Shown piece by piece: positions 35,591-44,503 of a DNA stretch of 64,000 nucleotides. Under the pieces are notes generated by a model. It saw nothing but the letters and a program-made list of their open reading frames with translations. It had not been told where the DNA came from and made no database searches. Made by a program: the position numbers and the translations under genes. Position 1 is the stretch's first letter. Each line of letters opens with the position of its first letter. This stretch comes from Longibacter salinarum (GTDB taxonomy: Bacteria > Bacteroidota > Rhodothermia > Rhodothermales > Salinibacteraceae), in the NCBI RefSeq assembly GCF_002554795.1, contig NZ_PDEQ01000005.1, forward strand, positions 347,350 through 411,349, given 5' to 3'.

Positions 35591-35777
35591 GACGTCTTCC
35601 CTCCGTCAGTCTTCCATGCAGAACCCTTCCTGCTGCAGCAACCTGATCGATTAAGACTTGCGGACTCTTCGTTGCGCTCGCAGCGGACAGCAATATCAAC
35701 CCCGACGACCTGAGCCGCTCTGAGGTCTCAATCACGTCGGAGCGGCCGTATATAGAGGTCAGATAACCGCAGTCTGT

Positions 35778-36911
35778 CTATTTCGTCTGCCGCCATGCAA
35801 AGAAGGCTGTCATACCAAGCCCGAGTGCCGTCAGGGGGAGAACGAAGAGCCCAACGGTCATGCTAAAGGTGGAAAGGGCTGGATGGGCCGTGGCGGTGAA
35901 GATCAGATACGTCGTGTACGCGACGTAGTACGCCACGAACAAGGACCCTTCCCAGCGGCTGACGATGTAGCCGGTAAAGAAAATAGGGAGGCACGCCACC
36001 GCGACGGCGATCATCACCGGCAAATCCATCCAGAGGACGCCCGGCGCCACATCGACCCCCGCTGGGGCCGCCACGGCCGCACTTCCGAGGACGGCGAGCA
36101 AATTGAAGATATTGCTGCCGACCACATTCCCAACGGCGATGTCGCGCTGACCTCGGATACTCGCGAGGATCGATGTGGCTAGCTCAGGGAGAGAGGTCCC
36201 GCCGGCAATGATCGTGAGTCCGATGACTAGTTCGCTCAGACCCATGGCTTCTGCGATCACTACAGCTCCCTGAACAAACCAGTGCGCTCCCAGAACGAGC
36301 AGGCCGAGGCCGATGAGCGTGAGCAGTCCGGCGACCCATCTATTCACTCCAAAGCCCGGAGTGGTCGATGTCGCATCGTTCGTTGCCGAAGATTGGTTTC
36401 CCAGAAGTGAACGGCCCTCCCATTCAGACGTCATCGACATCGTCGAAAGGGTAGCTTCTTCAGGCGGTGCTTTTCTCCCCTGCACGATCTGAAATACGGT
36501 GTAGATCAAGATGCCGCCCAGTAGGACAGCGCCGTCAAAGCGCCCAACCGTTCCGTCCAGGGCGAGAGCGAATACGATAATGGACGCGCCCAGCATCAGT
36601 GGCACATCCAGCCGGACGAGCTGGTGGGAAACGACCAGGGGCGCAGCGAGAGCCGAAAGCCCTAAAATAAAGAGCACGTTGAAGATGTTGCTGCCAACGA
36701 CATTGCCGAGCGCAATGTCACCCTGCCCGGCGAAGCTCGAACCGATGCTTACAGCCGTCTCGGGAGCACTTGTACCGAAGGCAACGACCGTCAGGCCGAT
36801 CACAAGCGGAGAAACTCCCATTCGCTCCGCAATCGCCGAAGCACCCCGAACCAGTGCTTCGGCACCTCCAAGCAGGAGAACGAGACCGCTTCCAAGCAGA
36901 AAGACTGCCAT
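35778..36911 (-). CDS. calcium/sodium antiporter, YrbG family
   Basis: Inner-membrane cation exchanger of 377 residues from ATG 36911, with two homologous halves of about five helices. Each half has the ion-binding alpha-repeat motif: GTSAPETAVS with GNVVGSNIFNVLF in the first, GTSLPELATS with GNVVGSNIFNLLA in the second. A charged loop at about 165-200 separates them. It probably exports Ca2+ or exchanges Na+. Confidence 0.93.
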   Translation of the reverse strand: MAVFLLGSGLVLLLGGAEALVRGASAIAERMGVSPLVIGLTVVAFGTSAPETAVSIGSSFAGQGDIALGNVVGSNIFNVLFILGLSALAAPLVVSHQLVRLDVPLMLGASIIVFALALDGTVGRFDGAVLLGGILIYTVFQIVQGRKAPPEEATLSTMSMTSEWEGRSLLGNQSSATNDATSTTPGFGVNRWVAGLLTLIGLGLLVLGAHWFVQGAVVIAEAMGLSELVIGLTIIAGGTSLPELATSILASIRGQRDIAVGNVVGSNIFNLLAVLGSAAVAAPAGVDVAPGVLWMDLPVMIAVAVACLPIFFTGYIVSRWEGSLFVAYYVAYTTYLIFTATAHPALSTFSMTVGLFVLPLTALGLGMTAFFAWRQTK

Positions 36912-37293
36912 ACGACGATAGATATTGAGTTCTAACTTGCCGATATACGTATCCGCCCACAATACATCATCATGATCATCATATAGAACTGAGTGCTTGG
37001 ACGGCTTACGTCCTCATTGTTAGACCTTTCCCCTTTGATTACATTACGGTCGGCATCACATTGGTCCAGCGTGACGCCACGTGGAGACCGCCTATTGTAC
37101 TCGCGACGGATGCCCCCGGCTCTCCTCAGCGGGCTTATTCCGTTACACGCGACGATCCCGCGAGGTCGCACCTAATTGCGCCTGAGACTTATCGCGATTT
37201 GAAGAACGCTATGTACTCTGCGTTCAGGAAAGGCTCGACCTCAGCAAACACCAAAGGAGATCGCGCCGCTGACGCGTTTAGCACTTCGCCGCT
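36912..37293. other. divergent intergenic region without a gene
   Basis: No gene that I can support. It presumably holds the promoters of the antiporter (AT-rich CATCATCATGATCATCAT stretch at 36964-36985) and of the stress-protein gene. Confidence 0.55.
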
Positions 37294-37381
37294 CGACCTC
37301 TGACATTTCGCATTTCGACCTCTGACATTTCGCATTTCGACCTCTGACATTTCGCATTTCGACCTTCAAATTTCGCAATCG
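37294..37381. repeat. 22-bp tandem repeat, three full copies and a degenerate fourth
   Basis: The unit begins cgacctctgacatttcgc and repeats exactly at 37294, 37316 and 37338. The fourth unit (37360-37381) has diverged. The array ends 2 bp before the start codon of the universal stress protein. Confidence 0.88.
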
Positions 37382-37383
37382 AA

Positions 37384-38295
37384 ATGTTCGACCACGTCCT
37401 CTGCGCTTGCGACTTTTCTCCTGCCTCCGAGCGTGCGTTCGGATACGCTCTCGACATCGTGGAGCGTACCGGAGCGTCTCTGGATCTTATGTACGTAGAG
37501 GAGATTCCGCTCGGGATCTTCCAGGGGGATCCATCACCTGCTCCCGGAGAAAAGGCGCTCCAGAACCGGTTCGAAGAACGGTGCCAAAACGATCTGGCGC
37601 CCCCTTCGTCTATGCCAAGTGACGATCGAATATCTCACATCACGACGCGGAGCGGTGCCGTCGCGCCCGCCCTCGCCAAGTACGCGGAGGCAAACGACGT
37701 CGATCTTGTCGTGATGGGAACGCACGGGCGGCGTGGGGTGGAGCGCGCGATCGTTGGCAGCGTGGCGGAGGAAGTGCTGCGCACGGCTCCCTGTCCCGTG
37801 CTCACGACACGCGCCCTGGATCAGAACGAAAACGAGGCCTCTCCTTCGCCCACCCCGATCGAACGGATCGTCGTCCCAATCGACTTTTCCGAGGCGTCGC
37901 GGGCAGCGCTTCAGTACGCAACTCGTCTCACATCCATATATGACGTGCCGCTTGTCCTCGTCCACGTCGTCACCCTCCCGAAAATCCCGGCGGCATACGG
38001 CGTCGAACTCCCGGCGTTATCGCAAATGGAGCTGCTGAACCGAGCGAAATCAGAGCTCGAGAAATGGCAAGACGAGATGGTCCCGGCAGGCCAGGACGCG
38101 TCCTGTGAAGTGACGTCAGGCAATCCGGTGGCGTCGATTCACGACGTAGCTTCGGCGCCGGGCGACCTGCTGGTGATGTCCACCCGTGGCCTGTCCGGGA
38201 TCAAACGCGTGATGCTGGGAAGCGTGGCGGCAGGGGTTCTACGACGCGCAACCGGTCCGGTGATCTCCAGCCATTCGTTTCCATCGACCCCTTAG
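37384..38295 (+). CDS. tandem-domain universal stress protein
   Basis: 303 residues, two UspA domains (about 1-148 and 158-300). The first has the ATP-binding loop GTHGRRGVERAIVGS (G-x2-G-x9-G-S). In the second the loop reads STRGLSGIKRVMLGS, with the first Gly replaced by Ser. Cytoplasmic nucleotide-binding stress protein. The 22-bp tandem array in place of a normal leader may influence its expression. Confidence 0.92.
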   Translation: MFDHVLCACDFSPASERAFGYALDIVERTGASLDLMYVEEIPLGIFQGDPSPAPGEKALQNRFEERCQNDLAPPSSMPSDDRISHITTRSGAVAPALAKYAEANDVDLVVMGTHGRRGVERAIVGSVAEEVLRTAPCPVLTTRALDQNENEASPSPTPIERIVVPIDFSEASRAALQYATRLTSIYDVPLVLVHVVTLPKIPAAYGVELPALSQMELLNRAKSELEKWQDEMVPAGQDASCEVTSGNPVASIHDVASAPGDLLVMSTRGLSGIKRVMLGSVAAGVLRRATGPVISSHSFPSTP

Positions 38296-38305
38296 CAGCA
38301 TGCTC

Positions 38306-38420
38306 ATTTTGATTTGAGTACGGAATGGCTCCGTGCGGCATCGAGAAATGAGGATCTCTCTCACCCCCAGACCCACATACATTCACATATTTCGGATCAG
38401 CCGGCCCGGAGTGAGTCGGA
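38306..38420 (+). repeat. dispersed intergenic repeat, copy A
   Basis: Contains GATTTGAGTACGGAA, CGAGAAA, ACCCACAT, ATTTCGGATCAG and CCCGG in the same order as copies B (42049) and C (61646). It lies between the stress-protein and marR genes. The remaining sequence up to 38590 shows nothing recognisable. Confidence 0.65.
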
Positions 38421-38590
38421 GTGCCACAAGCCCCAGCAGCATCGCCTGAGACTAGCCAGAGCCCCTGCCCCCATCTCACCACAAGTTGACAGCGCGTTGC
38501 ACTCCCCCGGTTTGGCACTCGATTCTTCCGACCATAGTCACCACCGGCATACATGCGTTACACCCTGCTTTGGAACCTGCAGAAGAAATA

Positions 38591-38604
38591 CGTGTCTACA
38601 ACAC
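38591..38604 (+). promoter_or_regulatory. 14-bp operator candidate before marR
   Basis: Reads CGTGTCTACAACAC, the exact reverse complement of GTGTTGTAGACACG at 39115-39128 before doxX. It lies 28-41 bp upstream of the marR start, and the other lies 31-44 bp upstream of doxX. Confidence 0.75.
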
Positions 38605-38631
38605 ACAATCCACAAAGACACGTGCTCTCGA

Positions 38632-39093
38632 ATGGCCAGCGATCTTCAGAACGAGCTTCATCAGACGAAGCCATTTTCGAGCGTCGAGACCGAGGCGGTG
38701 CTCAGCATTCTTCGCACAGCCGGCCTTCTCGAAGGTGAAATCACGGAGGCGCTGAAGCCCCATGATCTCACGCCGACTCAGTATAACGTGCTCCGCATCC
38801 TCCGCGGGGCGCAGGACGGCGGACTATGCCGCTACGAGGTCAGCGATCGGCTTCTCACTCCAGGGCCCGACGTCACGAGACTGCTCGATCGGCTGGAGGA
38901 GTCCGGCTTCGTGCGTCGTGCAAAAGACCCGGCCGACCGCCGCCGCGTACGGGCGCACATTACCGAGGACGGGCTGAATGTTCTCGACGAACTCGATAAC
39001 GTGCTGAACACGCTACACCAACGTCAACTCGACAACCTCGACGACGGTGAGCTCCAAACGCTGATTGACCTCCTCGCTCGAGCACGAAGGTAA
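38632..39093 (+). CDS. MarR-family transcriptional regulator
   Basis: 153-residue winged-helix dimer: LTPTQYNVLRILRGAQ, CRYEVSDRLLTPGPDVTRLL as recognition helix, and the wing AKDPADRRRVRAHITEDG. The only Cys precedes the recognition helix in GGLCRYEV, a possible redox or electrophile sensor. From its position at the head of the doxX-yceI-nmrA-glyoxalase cluster and the duplicated operator, it likely represses itself and the cluster. Confidence 0.9.
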   Translation: MASDLQNELHQTKPFSSVETEAVLSILRTAGLLEGEITEALKPHDLTPTQYNVLRILRGAQDGGLCRYEVSDRLLTPGPDVTRLLDRLEESGFVRRAKDPADRRRVRAHITEDGLNVLDELDNVLNTLHQRQLDNLDDGELQTLIDLLARARR

Positions 39094-39114
39094 ATAGCTT
39101 TTTTACTCCATTAC

Positions 39115-39128
39115 GTGTTGTAGACACG
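39115..39128 (+). promoter_or_regulatory. 14-bp operator candidate before doxX
   Basis: GTGTTGTAGACACG, exact copy (inverted) of the site before marR. It is near-palindromic (GTGT...ACAC) and is followed by TTGTAGCAACACAC, which may extend the site. Confidence 0.75.
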
Positions 39129-39158
39129 AATTGTAGCAACACACAACCTCTCCCGTAC

Positions 39159-39602
39159 ATGAGCGATCCTACGATGTCCACATCCCAGAAGACCTCCTCT
39201 CCACTCTCTTCCCTTGGCGTCCCGACGTTTACCCCGGTTGCTCGGGCCATCCTCCGCATCGGCGCCGGACTTCTGTTCATGCAGCACGGCGCACAGAAGC
39301 TCTTCGGACTCTTTGGAGGCGTCGATGGCAATGGCGCGACCGCCGAACTTTTCTCCCAGTTCGGGGTCGCCGGCGTCCTTGAGTTTTTCGGCGGCTTGCT
39401 CTTCGTTGCCGGGCTCTTCACCCGCTCGGTCGCGGCCGTGCTCGCCCTGCTGATGATCGTGGCTTACTTCATCGCCCATGCTCCGCAGGGGCTCGTGCCG
39501 ATCCTCAACGGCGGCGAGCTTGCCCTCCTGTACGCCTGCGTCTTCATCTTCTTCGCCGGCAGCACGCCTGGTGCATGGAGCATCGACGGCGCCCGAAGTT
39601 AA
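39159..39602 (+). CDS. DoxX-family membrane protein
   Basis: 147 residues with four membrane helices: ARAILRIGAGLLFMQHGAQK is the typical DoxX first helix, then GVLEFFGGLLFVAGLF, VLALLMIVAYFIAH and LLYACVFIFFAG. DoxX proteins act in thiol or quinone redox stress in known systems such as Bacillus CatD. It sits downstream of a shared operator and upstream of yceI. Confidence 0.92.
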   Translation: MSDPTMSTSQKTSSPLSSLGVPTFTPVARAILRIGAGLLFMQHGAQKLFGLFGGVDGNGATAELFSQFGVAGVLEFFGGLLFVAGLFTRSVAAVLALLMIVAYFIAHAPQGLVPILNGGELALLYACVFIFFAGSTPGAWSIDGARS

Positions 39603-39674
39603 TCGAAGAGCGCGGTTGACGCCACAACCGTTCCGTACGTCCCTTAACCAACAACCGAAGCATCCAACACAACC

Positions 39675-40304
39675 ATGTACACGACGATTACTGCTGTCTT
39701 TACCGCTCTCCTTCTCTTCGTGAGTCCGAACCTCGACGTATCGGACCCGGACCCGACCCCGGACACACAGCCGAAGGAGACCGTCACCTACCAGATCGAC
39801 CCCGCTCATACGACGCTCGGTTTCCGCATTCGCCACATGGGCATCGCGTTCGTCGAAGGAGAGTTTGACACGTTCGAGGGAACGATCAGCTACAACGCGG
39901 ACAGCCTGGCGGCCACGAGCAGCAACGTGACCGTTCAGACGACGAGCATCGACACGGATGTCGAGAAACGGGACAACCACCTCCGTTCCGCCGACTTCTT
40001 TGAGGTGGAAACGTATCCGGAAATGACGTTCACGTCTACCAGCGTCCAGCCGACAGCACAGAACCACTTCCGGCTCATCGGCGACCTCACGATCAAGGGA
40101 ACCACGAAAGAGGTCGTGTTCGACGTGGAGTCCGCCGGCCCGATCCAGACGGACAACGGTCAGCGCGTCGGCTTTCACGCCACCACGACCATCGACCGCC
40201 GCGACTTCGGCATCGACTGGGGAAGTGAGCTTCCGGGCGGCATTCCCGCAGTTGGAAACGAGGTCCAGCTCGTGCTCGACGTGGAGGCCCTTGCGGGATC
40301 CTGA
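39675..40304 (+). CDS. YceI-family periplasmic lipid-binding protein
   Basis: 209 residues with an N-terminal signal (ITAVFTALLLFVSP). A lipocalin-like YceI barrel follows: YQIDPAHTTLGFRIRHMG, then TSIDTDVEKRDNHLRSADFF and TIKGTTKEVVFDV. YceI proteins bind isoprenoid quinones or polyisoprenoids in known structures. The gap to doxX is 72 bp, so cotranscription is likely. Confidence 0.92.
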   Translation: MYTTITAVFTALLLFVSPNLDVSDPDPTPDTQPKETVTYQIDPAHTTLGFRIRHMGIAFVEGEFDTFEGTISYNADSLAATSSNVTVQTTSIDTDVEKRDNHLRSADFFEVETYPEMTFTSTSVQPTAQNHFRLIGDLTIKGTTKEVVFDVESAGPIQTDNGQRVGFHATTTIDRRDFGIDWGSELPGGIPAVGNEVQLVLDVEALAGS

Positions 40305-40379
40305 CGAATGACGACGAGGCCGGGAGCCGCAGCGGCTCCCGGGTCTCGGCCGCTGCATTGCAAATCAAAGCACAGACGC

Positions 40380-41246
40380 ATGATTGCTGTTACCGGAGCC
40401 ACCGGCCACCTCGGACGGCATGTCGTAAACGACCTTCTCCGCCGCGACATCGCACCGGAGAGCATCATCGCAGCAGTTCGGAGTCCGGAAAAGGCCGCCG
40501 ATCTGGTCGAGCGCGGCCTGCAGGTTCGCGAGGCCAACTACAACGAGCCCGACACGCTGGAATCGGCGTTTCAGGGCGTCGATCGACTCCTACTGATCTC
40601 GTCCAGCGAGGTCGGGCAGCGTCGACAGCAGCACCAGAACGTCGTCGACGCGGCGCAGAAAAACGAGGTCGACTTCCTGGCCTACACGAGCATCGTCCGG
40701 GCCGAGTCGAACCCGATGCTCCTCGCCGACGAGCACAAAGCCACCGAGACGATGATACGCGAGTCCGGTATTCCGTTCGCGTTTCTTCGCAACGGCTGGT
40801 ACATCGAAAACTACACCGAACAGCTTCCGCAGTACCTCGAGCACGGCGTGATCCTGGGCAGTGCCGGCGACGGACGCGTGAGCGCAGCGACACGGGCCGA
40901 TTTTGCTGCGGCCGCTGCGACCGTCCTCGCTACGGACGAACACGACAATGCAATCTACGAGCTCGGGGGCGACGAGGCGTTCACGATGATGGAACTGGCC
41001 GGAGAGATCTCGCGCCAGGCCGATACCGACGTCGCCTATCAAAACCTTCCCGCTGATGAATACGAGAGCACGCTGGTCGAACACGGTGTGCCCGAAGGGT
41101 TTGCGAAGGTCCTGGCCGATGCCGACCGGGCTATTTCGGACGGGCACCTTCGCGTCGAGTCCGATGATTTGAGCCGCCTCATCGGTCGCCCGACGACGCC
41201 GCTCTCGGAGGCCGTCGCGGACGCGCTCGCGGAGATGTCTGATTGA
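40380..41246 (+). CDS. NmrA-like NAD(P)-binding oxidoreductase, quinone-oxidoreductase-2 type
   Basis: 288 residues. The Rossmann motif VTGATGHLGRHVV is at the N-terminus, followed by NmrA-like sequence (RNGWYIENYTEQLP) typical of E. coli QorB/YtfG, an NADPH:quinone reductase. Start at ATG 40380; the longer frame adds an Ala/Pro-rich leader. Its place in the MarR cluster supports quinone or electrophile detoxification (inference). Confidence 0.88.
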   Translation: MIAVTGATGHLGRHVVNDLLRRDIAPESIIAAVRSPEKAADLVERGLQVREANYNEPDTLESAFQGVDRLLLISSSEVGQRRQQHQNVVDAAQKNEVDFLAYTSIVRAESNPMLLADEHKATETMIRESGIPFAFLRNGWYIENYTEQLPQYLEHGVILGSAGDGRVSAATRADFAAAAATVLATDEHDNAIYELGGDEAFTMMELAGEISRQADTDVAYQNLPADEYESTLVEHGVPEGFAKVLADADRAISDGHLRVESDDLSRLIGRPTTPLSEAVADALAEMSD

Positions 41247-41282
41247 TCACTGAACAACCCGTTTTCTCTCCCTGCACGCACC

Positions 41283-42016
41283 ATGACGTCCACTTCCTCG
41301 CAGTCACAAGTCGGCATCGCGGCCCCCGGCGGTCGGCTCCCCGCAGTCACCCGCCTCGGCCCTGTGCGGCTGCAGGTGGCGGATCTCGAGCGATCAATCA
41401 CGTTCTACGACAGCGTGCTCGGGTTTGAGGTCCTCGGTCGGGCGAACGAAACCGCCCTGCTCGGCCCCGCAGAACGTACCGATCCGCTCGTTATTCTCAA
41501 AGAGCAACCGGGCGTACGGCCCGTCCCGCGTCGCGGGCGCCTCGGACTCTTCCACGTGGCCTACCTGCTTCCCTCCCGCCCAGACCTTGCTCGGTTCCTG
41601 CGCCACCTGCGAGAGCCCGACACACACGTCGGCATGTCCGATCATCTCGTGAGCGAGGCCCTCTACCTCACCGACCCCGACGGACTCGGCATCGAGGTGT
41701 ACGCCGACCGGCCCCGCGATGAATGGAAGCGGGACGGCCACGAGATCGCCATGGCGACGGAGCCGCTGGACGTGGAGCACCTCATTTCTGCTGCAGGTGA
41801 CTCCCCGTGGACGGGCGCTCCGCAGGAGACGCTCCTCCGCCGGGCGACGACGAGGCGCAACTGCTCGAGTGGACGATCGTCCTCCCGACCGCTGAGGACG
41901 TGGAGGTCGCGGCTCGTCGGCTAAAAGCGAACGGCGTCGCCATCAAGCGCGATGCCAGCGACCGTCTCGCTCCCGATCCGTGGGGGACGCGCCTGCACAT
42001 CACTTCTGCTCGCTAA
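41283..42016 (+). pseudogene. CatE-like VOC/glyoxalase gene with internal deletion and frameshift
   Basis: Frame 1 (41283-41924) encodes an intact first VOC domain (VRLQVADLERSITFYDSVLG, YLTDPDGLGIEVYADRP) and the linker DSPWTGAP. It then reads nonsense (QETLLRRATTRRNCSS). A second frame from about 41818 to 42016 encodes the end of the second VOC domain (APPPGDDEAQLLEWTIVLP, DPWGTRLHI). The middle of that domain, about 50 residues including its metal-binding histidine strand, is absent. The pattern implies an internal deletion that also shifted frame. The intact family members are two-domain catechol-dioxygenase-like enzymes of about 280 residues. Confidence 0.8.
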
Positions 42017-42048
42017 GTCTCCCCCTGGATACCCGACCGTTTGATTTC

Positions 42049-42212
42049 AGTACGGAAGATCTACGTGTGACAGCGAGAAACGCCCCCGCGAAGGTCTGAT
42101 GCGTCGCGGACACGAAGCGTGAACCTCGAGAGACGTCGAGCACTCATACTCGCATACCCACATCCTCCCACGCATTTCGGAGCAGTTGCCCCGCGGAATG
42201 CTGTCGCGACGT
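42049..42212 (+). repeat. dispersed intergenic repeat, copy B
   Basis: Contains GTTTGATTTCAGTACGGAAG, CGAGAAA, ACCCACATC, ATTTCGGAGCAG and CCGCGGAATGCTG, ordered as in copies A and C. The rest of the gap to 42520 has nothing I recognise. Confidence 0.65.
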
Positions 42213-42520
42213 AGGCCCAGTGAACGTGGTCGGTAGCCAACTCCACCCCTCCAGCGCCACAAAGGTACCTGGCCGGTCTCTCATTCGTCCGCCATACACG
42301 AGTGACCGCCGTAGCGTATTGCGGATGCACCAGAGGCGTACGTCGCCACCGGCCTGATCACCCACATTGGAAGAGGCGAGACCGGTTCCATGACTGTGTC
42401 GGCTGCCCCGTGCCATGAGCTTCGATGGGTGCTTCACGCTGACTGCAGACACCGTGCTGTGGTCGTGGAGACGCAATTCCACTCCCTCGTATTCTCCTTC
42501 GTGATGAGGGACCATCCACA

Positions 42521-42979
42521 ATGCCCGAACAGCGCTCTGACCTCCGGAATCGTCTGACGTCGATTGACGCCCGGGTCATCCGATGGCTCGAACGCTACGG
42601 GCATCGGCTCCACCGCGTGTCGCTCGGTGCGCTGTTCGTGTGGCTCGGGCTGTTGAAGCCGCTCGGACACAAGACGGCCACCTCGCTCCTAGCCCACACT
42701 GTGTACTGGGGCTCGCCGGAGACGATGGTGCAAATCCTCGGCTGGTGGGAGATCGCGATCGGCCTGTCGATGCTGTACCGACCCACCGTGCGGCTCGCGC
42801 TCGCCCTCCTCTTGCTCCGCATCCCGGGGACGCTCCTCGCCTTCGTCCTCCTGCCGGATGTGACGTTCGTCTCGTTCCCGTTCGTCCCCACGCCCGAGGG
42901 GCAGTACCTGATCAAGGACGTCGTCCTCTTCTTCGCCGCCATGGCCATCGGCGGATCGCTGCGGCACGAGCATGCGTGA
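42521..42979 (+). CDS. DUF417/RclC-like or DoxX-like membrane protein
   Basis: 152 residues, four membrane helices. SLGALFVWLGLLKPLGHK and VQILGWWEIAIGLSML resemble the YkgB/RclC (DUF417) pattern, as does YLIKDVVLFFAAMAIG near the C-terminus. Relatives occur with redox-stress genes. No obvious operon partner. Confidence 0.75.
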   Translation: MPEQRSDLRNRLTSIDARVIRWLERYGHRLHRVSLGALFVWLGLLKPLGHKTATSLLAHTVYWGSPETMVQILGWWEIAIGLSMLYRPTVRLALALLLLRIPGTLLAFVLLPDVTFVSFPFVPTPEGQYLIKDVVLFFAAMAIGGSLRHEHA

Positions 42980-43283
42980 CGCGTGCTCTGCCATCGTCCA
43001 TGCAACGTTGGGAGAACGGGGCTCAGTCCGTGAATGGATCTTGCATGTATGGGCGTCCCGCGAATGCCGAGGAGCGGAGGTCTATGTCGGCTGCCGTCCT
43101 TGACCTCGACCACGCACGTCTTAACCAGCGATACGCATATTCACACCACTTGACATAGATAGACGACGGTTCGCAAAAGTCCTTTATACCGAATAACTTA
43201 GAAGCAGCAAAAGAGTCGTGATATGTTAAGCCGTTTGACATACACACAAGTTACACCTACTCACCGAATGGCCCCGGCATTGG
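42980..43283. other. intergenic region, AT-richer towards mrr
   Basis: No gene seen. Two TTGACATA-containing stretches (about 43151 and 43235) are possible -35 elements for mrr; I cannot assign matching -10 elements with confidence. Confidence 0.45.
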
Positions 43284-44138
43284 ATGGACAAATCTTCAGT
43301 TCCAAAATACCACGAGCTTCTCAATCCCCTTCTTTCGGCCCTTCACGAGTTGGGCGGTTCGGGAACCACAAGTGAGATTTATGAGACTGTTGCGCAACAG
43401 TCAGATCTGCCCGATGAAGTTGCTGAAATTCCCCACAATCCGGAAAAGAGCAACCAGACGGAATTAGAATATCGCTTGGCATGGGCACGGACGTACCTGA
43501 AAAAGTACGGAATCATCAACAATTCGGAGCGGGGGGTGTGGGTCATCGAGCCGGAGAAGCGCGACATCAAAACTGTTGACGAAGACGATGTTGTCCAGAC
43601 TGTGCGTGAGCAAATGCGCCAAGAGCGGGAGGAGCGCGGAGAGAAAGACGAGGACGACGTTCCTGAGCAAGATGAAACATGGAGGACGCAACTGCACCGA
43701 GTGCTCACTCAGAGGCTTTCCCCGGATGCCTTTGAACGCCTTACAAAACGCCTTCTTCGGGAGTCGGGCTTCATTCAGGTAGAGGTGACCGGACGTTCTG
43801 GAGACGGAGGTGTTGATGGAAACGGTATCATACAGATCAATGGCTTTCTGAGCTTCCATGTAGTGTTTCAGTGTAAGCGATACCAAGGATCTGTCTCAGC
43901 AAGCGCGATTCGTGATTTTCGCGGAGCTATGGTTGGTCGAGCGGACAAAGGGCTGATGATTACTACTGGTTCGTTCACGCGAAGCGCCATTCGAGAGGCG
44001 ACGCGGGATGGCGCTCCGCCGATCGATCTCGTTGATGGCGATGAGTTGGCAGAAAAGCTGAAGGAACTGGACCTGGGGGTAGAGACCGAATTGGTCGAAC
44101 AGGTACACGTGGACGAAGAGTGGTTCGAGCAAATTTAA
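43284..44138 (+). CDS. mrr: Mrr-type restriction endonuclease (type IV-like)
   Basis: 284 residues. The N-terminal winged-helix Mrr_N domain is at about 1-95 (YHELLNPLLSALHELGGSG, then LAWARTYLKKYGIINNSERG). A charged linker at 105-135 (REEREERGEKDEDD) follows, then a PD-(D/E)xK Mrr catalytic domain at about 150-255 with GDGGVDG and VVFQCKRYQG, the D and QxK catalytic motif. Known Mrr enzymes cut DNA carrying methylated bases. No adjacent methyltransferase gene is present, which fits type IV. Base composition is lower in GC than the flanking genes, suggesting transfer. Confidence 0.9.
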   Translation: MDKSSVPKYHELLNPLLSALHELGGSGTTSEIYETVAQQSDLPDEVAEIPHNPEKSNQTELEYRLAWARTYLKKYGIINNSERGVWVIEPEKRDIKTVDEDDVVQTVREQMRQEREERGEKDEDDVPEQDETWRTQLHRVLTQRLSPDAFERLTKRLLRESGFIQVEVTGRSGDGGVDGNGIIQINGFLSFHVVFQCKRYQGSVSASAIRDFRGAMVGRADKGLMITTGSFTRSAIREATRDGAPPIDLVDGDELAEKLKELDLGVETELVEQVHVDEEWFEQI

Positions 44139-44275
44139 AAAGTAGGCATAACACTTCACTGCTGCCGACGTGCTGCGCACGCGTCAGAGTTATCCCGTTA
44201 TACCGCGTCGACGAACCGTTCGCCAGTTGCCGCCGTTCATGAAGTAATGATGCCTGAATCGCTCCGCTACCTGCT

Positions 44276-44503
44276 ATGAAAGTTACCATCGATCTTCCGG
44301 ATCGGGACGACCTCGGCGTTGATGAGCACTACGCAAAGGAGGCGTTGGTCGCAACACTCTACACCAACGGTAAGCTCTCCGGGCGTGAAGCCCGCGAGGT
44401 GCTCGGTATGACGCGCCGCGGGTTTGAGGAAATGCTGCCACGCTACGGCTTCTCCATTCTGGTTGACACGCCCGAGAATATTGAGACCGAGCTAAACGCG
44501 TGA
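44276..44503 (+). CDS. UPF0175-family antitoxin
   Basis: 75 residues: LVATLYTNGKLSGREAREVL and GMTRRGFEEMLPRYGFSI match the UPF0175 helix-turn-helix-like fold, known as the antitoxin partner of DUF3368 PIN-like toxins. Its stop overlaps the GTG start of the downstream toxin gene (GTGA), the usual arrangement. Confidence 0.82.
   Translation: MKVTIDLPDRDDLGVDEHYAKEALVATLYTNGKLSGREAREVLGMTRRGFEEMLPRYGFSILVDTPENIETELNA

Noticed and set aside
36964..36985. CATCATCATGATCATCAT stretch as an operator
   Set aside because: Only a short ATGATCAT core is symmetric; simple repeat composition explains it.
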